Shown piece by piece: positions 31,844 through 36,407 of a stretch of 36,407 bases of DNA. The stretch comes from Streptomyces sp. MspMP-M5 (lineage in GTDB: Bacteria > Actinomycetota > Actinomycetes > Streptomycetales > Streptomycetaceae). The stretch lies in the NCBI RefSeq assembly GCF_000373585.1, contig NZ_KB891900.1, positions 35,662 through 72,068 of the forward strand, given 5' to 3'. The translations under genes were made by a program, and so were the position numbers. Numbering within the stretch: the stretch's first letter is position 1; every line of letters begins with the position of its first letter. The notes below the pieces were generated by a model. It did not search any database, was not told the origin of the DNA, and saw only the letters and a list, made by a program, of their open reading frames with translations.

Positions 31844-33019
31844 ATGAGCAACGCCCTGAGCAACCCCGTGATCGAGTCCGAGGAACACCGCGCCCTGCGC
31901 GCGGCCGTCGCCGCGCTCGGCAGGCGCTACGGCCGGGAGTACTTCACCGCCGTCGTCGCCGAGGGCGCCCACACCGACGCACTGTGGCAGGAGGCCGCCA
32001 AGGCCGGCTACCTCGGCGTCAACCTCCCCGAGGAGTACGGCGGCGGAGGCGCCGGCATCACCGAACTCTCCCTCGTCCTCGAGGAGTTGGGCGCGGCCGG
32101 CTGCCCGCTCCTCATGCTGGTGGTCTCGCCGGCGATCTGCGGCACGGTCCTCGCCCGCTTCGGCACCGAGGAGCAGAAGCGCGCCTGGCTGCCCGGACTG
32201 GCCGACGGCAGCCGCAAGATGGCCTTCGGCATCACCGAACCGGACGCCGGCTCCAACTCCCACCGGATCACCACCACCGCCCGCAAGGACGGCGGGGACT
32301 GGATCCTCAACGGGCGGAAGATCTTCGTCTCCGGGGTGGACATCGCCGACGCGACACTGATCGTCGGCCGCACCGAGGACGCCCGTACCGGAAAGCTCAA
32401 GCCCTGCCTGTTCATCGTCCCGCGCGAGGCCCCCGGCTTCGGCCGCAGCCCCGTCCCGATGGAACTGGCCGCCCCGGAGAAGCAGTTCGAGCTGACCCTG
32501 GACGAGGTGCGGCTGCCCGCCGACGCCCTCGTGGGCGACCAGGACGCCGGACTGCTCCAGCTCTTCGCCGGCCTCAACCCCGAACGCATCATGACCGCCG
32601 CGTTCGCCCTCGGCATGGGCCGCTACGCGCTGGCCCGGGCCGTCGACTACGCCCGCACCCGCCAGGTCTGGAAGGAGCCGATCGGCGCCCACCAGGCCCT
32701 CGCCCACCCGCTCGCCCAGTGCCACATCGAACTGGAGCTGGCCGCACTGATGATGCGCAAGGCGGCGCTGCTCTACGACGCCGGCGACGACACGGCCGCC
32801 GGCGAGGCCGCCAACATGGCCAAGTACGCGGCGGCCGAGGCCGCGGTGCACACCGTCGACCAGGCCGTGCACACCCTGGGCGGCAACGGCCTCACCCGGG
32901 AATACGGGCTGGCGTCGCTGATCACCGCCGCCCGGGTGGCGCGGATCGCCCCCGTCAGCCGGGAGATGATCCTCAACTACGTCTCCCACCAGTCCCTGGG
33001 GCTGCCCAAGTCGTACTGA
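31844..33019 (+). CDS. Acyl-CoA dehydrogenase, isovaleryl/citronellyl-CoA-type, 391 aa
   Basis: FAD enzyme introducing the alpha,beta double bond in an acyl-CoA. Motifs: LPEEYGGGGAG, GITEPDAGSNS and the C-terminal helices with GGNGLTREYGLA. The usual catalytic Glu near the C-terminus (YEGT-type motif) is replaced by APVSRE, while Glu247 in NPERIMTA sits where isovaleryl-CoA and long-chain dehydrogenases carry their catalytic Glu; this placement suits substrates with a beta-methyl branch. AGGAG at 31834-31838 precedes the ATG by five bases. A 78-base gap separates it from the carboxylase. Chain length preference is inferred only. Confidence 0.93.
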   Translation: MSNALSNPVIESEEHRALRAAVAALGRRYGREYFTAVVAEGAHTDALWQEAAKAGYLGVNLPEEYGGGGAGITELSLVLEELGAAGCPLLMLVVSPAICGTVLARFGTEEQKRAWLPGLADGSRKMAFGITEPDAGSNSHRITTTARKDGGDWILNGRKIFVSGVDIADATLIVGRTEDARTGKLKPCLFIVPREAPGFGRSPVPMELAAPEKQFELTLDEVRLPADALVGDQDAGLLQLFAGLNPERIMTAAFALGMGRYALARAVDYARTRQVWKEPIGAHQALAHPLAQCHIELELAALMMRKAALLYDAGDDTAAGEAANMAKYAAAEAAVHTVDQAVHTLGGNGLTREYGLASLITAARVARIAPVSREMILNYVSHQSLGLPKSY

Positions 33020-33140
33020 GCGAACGGGCGGTGCGCCGGGCCGGCTTCCACCGGGCGTGCGTACCGGGGCCCGGCACACGGGAAGGAACGTCCACGGCGG
33101 CCCGCCCGCCGCCCCACCCACCGCACCCAGGGAGGAACCC

Positions 33141-34763
33141 ATGGCGTCCACCACACCCCGCCACTCCCACCACCACTCCCACGTCTTCCGCAGCGCGTAC
33201 CCCGACATCGCCCCCGTGGAGCTGCCCCTCCACGAGGCCGTCCTCGGGCGGGCCGCCGCCCACGCCACCCGGCCGGCCCTCGTCGACGCCCTCACCGGCA
33301 CCACCCTCGACTACGCCCGGCTCGACCACCTCAGCCGCCGGCTGGCCGCCGCACTCGCCGCGTCCGGGCTCCGCAAGGGCGACGTACTGGCCCTGCACAG
33401 CCCCAACTCGGTGCTCTTCCCCGTGGTCTGCTACGCCGCGTCGCGCTGCGGGGCGGCGGTCACCACCGTCCACCCGCTCGCCACCGGCGCCGAGTTCGCC
33501 CGGCAGCTGGCCGACTCCCGGGCGTCCCGGATCGTCACCGTGGCGGCACTGCTGGACACCGCACGGGACGCCGCCCGACAGGCCGGCGGCATCGCCGAGA
33601 TCCTCGTGTGCGACCGCGCCGACGGCCACCGCTCGATCCTCGACCTGGCCGCCGAGGACCACCACCCGGCCCCCGCCCCGGAGATCGCCCCCGCCACCGA
33701 CCTGGCCGTGCTCCCGTATTCCTCCGGCACCACCGGCGCACCCAAGGGCGTGATGCTCACCCACCGCAGCATCGCCACCAACCTCGCCCAACTGGCCCCG
33801 GTGCTGGCCAACGGCCCCGGGGACCGCGTCCTCGCCGTCCTCCCCTTCTTCCACATCTACGGGCTCACCGCCCTGATGAACGCCCCGCTGCGCAACGGCG
33901 CCACCGTCGTCGTGCTGCCCCGCTTCGACCTCCGCCAGTTCCTCACCGCGATCCAGCAGCACCGCATCACCGAGGTCTACGCCGCGCCCCCGATCGTGCT
34001 GGCGCTGGCCAAGCACCCGATGGTCGACGCGTTCGACCTGTCCTCCCTCCGGCGCCTGCTCTGCTCCGCCGCACCCCTGGACGCCGGGCTCGCCGCCGCC
34101 TGCGCCCGCCGCCTGGGCCTGCCCACCGTCCTCCAGGCGTACGGCATGACCGAACTCTCCCCGGCCACCCACGTCGTACCGCCCAGTTCTGGAGCCACGC
34201 CACCGGGCACGGTCGGCACCCTCCTCCCCAGTACGGAACTGCGGATCGTCTCCCTGGAGACGGGCCGGGACCTCGGACCGGGGGACAGCGGCGAAATCCT
34301 CATCCGCGGGCCGCAGGTGATGAAGGGCTACCTGGGACGTCCCGCCGAGACCGACGCGATGATCGACGCGGACGGCTGGCTGCACACCGGCGACATCGGT
34401 CGGACCGACGCCGACGGCTGGCTCCATGTCGTCGACCGCGTCAAGGAGTTGATCAAATACAAGGGCTACCAGGTGGCCCCCGCCGACCTGGAGGCGCTGC
34501 TGCTCGCCCACGAGGACATCGCGGACGCCGCCGTCATCGGCGTCACCGACGAGGACGGCAACGAGATCCCCAAGGCGTTCGTGGTGCGCCGCCCGGGGGC
34601 CGCGCTCACCGCCGACGAGGTCATCGCCTACGTTGCAGAGCGCGTCGCCCCCTACAAGAAGGTGCGCCGGGTGGAGTTCCTGGCCGACGTGCCGCGCGCC
34701 ACCACCGGAAAGATCCTCCGGCGCGAACTCCGCGCCGGCGAAAGGAGTTCGACGGCCCCATGA
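33141..34763 (+). CDS. Cinnamate/4-coumarate:CoA ligase-like acyl-CoA synthetase, 540 aa
   Basis: ANL-superfamily ligase making an acyl-adenylate and then an acyl-CoA. Motifs: SSGTTGAPKGVMLTH (ATP loop), FFHIYGL, YGMTELSP (A5), WLHTGDIG, DRVKELIKYKGYQVAP and the catalytic Lys in TTGKILRREL. The sequence closely resembles the S. coelicolor cinnamate:CoA ligase ScCCL (SCO4383), as I recall it, an enzyme active on cinnamate and 4-coumarate in vitro. Here it lies inside a branched-acid catabolic operon, so its natural substrate may be different. GGAGGA at 33131-33136 precedes ATG 33141; its stop overlaps the next start (ATGA). A short His-rich N-terminus (HSHHHSH) is a species feature. Confidence 0.95.
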   Translation: MASTTPRHSHHHSHVFRSAYPDIAPVELPLHEAVLGRAAAHATRPALVDALTGTTLDYARLDHLSRRLAAALAASGLRKGDVLALHSPNSVLFPVVCYAASRCGAAVTTVHPLATGAEFARQLADSRASRIVTVAALLDTARDAARQAGGIAEILVCDRADGHRSILDLAAEDHHPAPAPEIAPATDLAVLPYSSGTTGAPKGVMLTHRSIATNLAQLAPVLANGPGDRVLAVLPFFHIYGLTALMNAPLRNGATVVVLPRFDLRQFLTAIQQHRITEVYAAPPIVLALAKHPMVDAFDLSSLRRLLCSAAPLDAGLAAACARRLGLPTVLQAYGMTELSPATHVVPPSSGATPPGTVGTLLPSTELRIVSLETGRDLGPGDSGEILIRGPQVMKGYLGRPAETDAMIDADGWLHTGDIGRTDADGWLHVVDRVKELIKYKGYQVAPADLEALLLAHEDIADAAVIGVTDEDGNEIPKAFVVRRPGAALTADEVIAYVAERVAPYKKVRRVEFLADVPRATTGKILRRELRAGERSSTAP

Positions 34764-35512
34764 CGGACGTGGAGCGCTCCCACGAGCGCGGAATCACCAC
34801 CCTCACCCTCAACTCCCCCCGCAACCGCAACGCCCTCTCCACCCGCCTGGTCGCCGAACTGCACCAGGCCCTCGCGGACGCGGCCGCCGACGACGCCGTC
34901 CGGGCCGTGGTGCTCGCCCACACCGGCACCACGTTCTGCGCCGGCGCGGACCTCTCCGAGGCCACCACGGGCGACGCCAAGGACGGCCCCCTGGGGCTCG
35001 CCCGGCTGCTGCGCGCCCTCGTGGAGCTGCCCAAACCGGTGCTCGCCCGGGTCACCGGCCACGTCCGGGCCGGCGGCCTCGGCCTGCTCGGCGCCTGCGA
35101 CCTCTCCGTCGCGGGCCCGGAGGCCACCTTCGCCTTCACCGAGGCACGGCTCGGCCTCGCCCCCGCGGTGATCTCGCTGCCCCTGCTGCCCCGGCTGGAC
35201 GCCCGGGCCGCCGCCCGCTACTACCTCACCGGCGAGCGGTTCGGCCCGGCCGAGGCGGCCCGGATCGGCCTCGTCACCCTCGCCGCCGACGACGTCGACA
35301 CCGGCCTCGCGCCGCTGCTCGACGGCGTCCGCAGGGGCTCCCCGCAGGGCCTCGCCGCGTCCAAGAAACTGGTCACCGCCGACGTGCTGGCCGCCTTCGA
35401 CCGCGACACCGACGCGCTCGCCGAACAGTCCGCACGGCTCTTCGCCTCCCCCGAGGCCCGCGAAGGCATGACCGCCTTCCTGGAACGACGGGACCCGGCA
35501 TGGGTGCGCTGA
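34760..35512 (+). CDS. Enoyl-CoA hydratase, methylglutaconyl-type, 250 aa
   Basis: Crotonase-fold hydratase. The oxyanion-hole loop is CAGADLSE and the segment FTEARLGLAPAVISLP resembles 3-methylglutaconyl-CoA and isohexenylglutaconyl-CoA hydratases (LiuC/AtuE), which carry TEVRLGLxPAxIS. The second catalytic Glu is in TEARLGL; the first is not at its usual place (AGGLGLLGACD), as also seen in that subgroup as I recall. It would hydrate the carboxylated, alpha,beta-unsaturated product of the carboxylase step. Start ATG 34760 overlaps the ligase stop by four bases, and its end overlaps the TetR start by 13 bases. Confidence 0.9.
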   Translation: MTDVERSHERGITTLTLNSPRNRNALSTRLVAELHQALADAAADDAVRAVVLAHTGTTFCAGADLSEATTGDAKDGPLGLARLLRALVELPKPVLARVTGHVRAGGLGLLGACDLSVAGPEATFAFTEARLGLAPAVISLPLLPRLDARAAARYYLTGERFGPAEAARIGLVTLAADDVDTGLAPLLDGVRRGSPQGLAASKKLVTADVLAAFDRDTDALAEQSARLFASPEAREGMTAFLERRDPAWVR

Positions 35513-36165
35513 CCCCGGCCCGCGGCACCAAGGAGCCCCAGCAGGAACGCAGCCGCGCCACCCGCCTCAAACTCCTCGAAGCCGCCGTCGCCTGCCTCGC
35601 CGAACGCGGCTGGACCGGCAGCACGGTCTCCGTCGTCGCCGAGCGGGCGGGCGTCTCCCGGGGCGCCGCCCAGCACCACTTCCGCACCCGCGAGGACCTG
35701 TTCACCGCGGCCGTCGAGCACGTCGCGGAGAAGCGGCAGGGCGCGCTGCGGGCCGCCCTGGCACACGATCTGCCGCCGGCCGGCTCCCTGGCCCGCACCC
35801 GGCGGATCGTCGAGGAACTGGTGGGCCTCTACACCGGCCCCCTCTTCCGCGCCGCGCTCCACCTGTGGGTGGCGGCCTCCGACGAGGAGCAGCTCCGCGA
35901 ACGCGTCACCGCCCTGGAGGCCCGGGTGGGCCGTGAGGCGCACCGCACGGCCGTCGCGCTGCTCGCCGCCGACGAGTCCGTCCCGGGCGTCCGGGAGACG
36001 GTCCAGGGCCTCCTGGACATGGCCCGTGGCCTGGGCCTGGCGAATCTCCTGACGGATGATTCGGCCCGCCGGGTCGGGGTTGTCACGCAGTGGGCTTCGC
36101 TCCTCGACGAGGCGTTGTCGGCGCCAGTGGGGTGCCCGCCCACGTTGTCGGCGCCCCCGCCGTAG
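35500..36165 (+). CDS. TetR-family transcriptional regulator, 221 aa
   Basis: N-terminal TetR helix-turn-helix: RLKLLEAAVACLAERGWTG, TVSVVAERAGVSRGAAQHHF (about residues 43-62) and RTREDLFTAAVEHV; the remaining helices form the ligand-binding/dimer domain. It starts inside the hydratase gene, overlapping its last 13 bases, so it belongs to the operon and probably represses it, with an acyl-CoA pathway intermediate as the likely effector, as TetR-type AtuR does in Pseudomonas. The last ten codons or so, including the stop (TAG 36163-36165), lie in repeat copy 3, so the C-terminus CPPTLSAPPP is repeat-derived. Confidence 0.92.
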   Translation: MGALTPARGTKEPQQERSRATRLKLLEAAVACLAERGWTGSTVSVVAERAGVSRGAAQHHFRTREDLFTAAVEHVAEKRQGALRAALAHDLPPAGSLARTRRIVEELVGLYTGPLFRAALHLWVAASDEEQLRERVTALEARVGREAHRTAVALLAADESVPGVRETVQGLLDMARGLGLANLLTDDSARRVGVVTQWASLLDEALSAPVGCPPTLSAPPP

Positions 36166-36395
36166 GGGTTCGCCTTGTTGCGCCTGGCGGCGCCGATCCG
36201 CTGCGCGGGATTCTTGTCCGCTGCGCGGGGCTGTCGGGTGCGGTGACGGGTCTGCGGGGCAGGGGGTGTGTCCGGACTGCTTCGCTTTACGTCCGGACAC
36301 ACCCCCTGCCCCTCCGACCCGTCCCCTCCCGTGGGTGGTCATGGAAGACGGTGGGTGGGGGCCGGCCTGAGTGGTCCGGTGCGGGTCGCTCATCA
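36131..36395 (+). repeat. Composite intergenic repeat, copy 3
   Basis: It matches copy 2: CCCACGTTGTCGGC, CCGCCGTAGGGGTTCGCC, TTGCGCCTGGCGGCGCCG, CCGC-TGC-GCGG mini-hairpins (36198-36208 and 36219-36229), GGTGACGGG, the long hairpin (36245-36323) and the tail CCGTCCCCTCCCGTGGGTGG. The tail similarity continues to about 36390. The TetR reading frame runs into its left end; no gene lies in the remainder. Confidence 0.85.
36245..36323 (+). repeat. Long structured hairpin repeat, copy 3
   Basis: The outer stem 36245-36252 pairs with 36316-36323 (8 base pairs, GACGGGTC with GACCCGTC as GAC..GTC pairing). The 3x3 internal loop is TGC (36253-36255) against TCC (36313-36315). The inner stem 36256-36277 pairs perfectly with 36291-36312 (22 base pairs). 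The loop TGCTTCGCTTTAC (36278-36290) is identical to copy 2 and to the complement of copy 1. Confidence 0.9.
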
Positions 36396-36407
36396 GTGCC
36401 GGTCACC

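Noticed and set aside
33141..35512. Phenylpropanoid (cinnamate) degradation operon
   Set aside because: The ligase alone suggests it, but the biotin carboxylase pair and AtuA-like protein have no place in cinnamate side-chain breakdown; a branched-acid route fits better.

Overview
The window is very GC-rich, actinobacterial DNA. Codon use, gene content (phosphoserine aminotransferase, F420-type PPOX protein, WYL regulators, a TIGR03084 protein, a cinnamate:CoA-ligase-like enzyme next to an acyl-CoA carboxylase) and many leaderless-type promoters point to a Streptomyces or very close relative. From memory, and not checked, the order serC ... carboxylase/ligase operon resembles the S. coelicolor region around SCO4366 to SCO4384. 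I see no rRNA, tRNA, CRISPR array, prophage, transposase or large biosynthetic cluster.

Layout. 1-299: an intergenic hairpin repeat (copy 1). 300-6549: a 1107-residue sacsin/Hsp90-type ATPase convergent with a P-type cation pump and a DUF2530 membrane protein. 6550-11361: an AzgA-type purine permease, a ribbon-helix-helix protein, a MarR-MFS efflux pair, ThpR and a 28-residue membrane microprotein. 11412-16041 (minus strand): aldo/keto reductase, SGNH hydrolase, PPOX protein, SerC and a WYL regulator. 16120-22035: a FAD-linked oxidase divergent from the WYL gene, a histidine-rich tail-anchored protein, a large FAD/Fe-S D-lactate-dehydrogenase-like protein and a LysR gene. 22036-24200: an EamA exporter, hairpin repeat copy 2, the C-terminal remnant of a DUF5919-type regulator, and a NUDIX hydrolase. 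24338-25360: an exported aerolysin/ETX-MTX2-like pore-forming protein. 25679-36165: an eight-gene operon (TIGR03084 protein, AtuA-like protein, carboxylase beta and alpha, acyl-CoA dehydrogenase, acyl-CoA ligase, enoyl-CoA hydratase, TetR) with several 4-13 base overlaps, followed by hairpin repeat copy 3.

The eight-gene operon reads as one catabolic route: CoA activation of an acid, alpha,beta-dehydrogenation, biotin-dependent carboxylation at a beta-methyl group and hydration. This is the logic of leucine/isovalerate and acyclic-terpene (Atu) breakdown, with its own TetR regulator as last gene.

The most unusual signal is the hairpin repeat family at 50-126, 23323-23397 and 36245-36323. All three share an identical 13-base loop (TGCTTCGCTTTAC or its complement), a 3x3 internal loop at the same place, and two stems whose sequences differ between copies while pairing is kept by compensatory changes. 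Each is accompanied by mini-hairpins with 3- or 4-base loops. This is the pattern of an element selected for structure. One copy sits against a truncated gene and another supplies the stop codon of the TetR gene.
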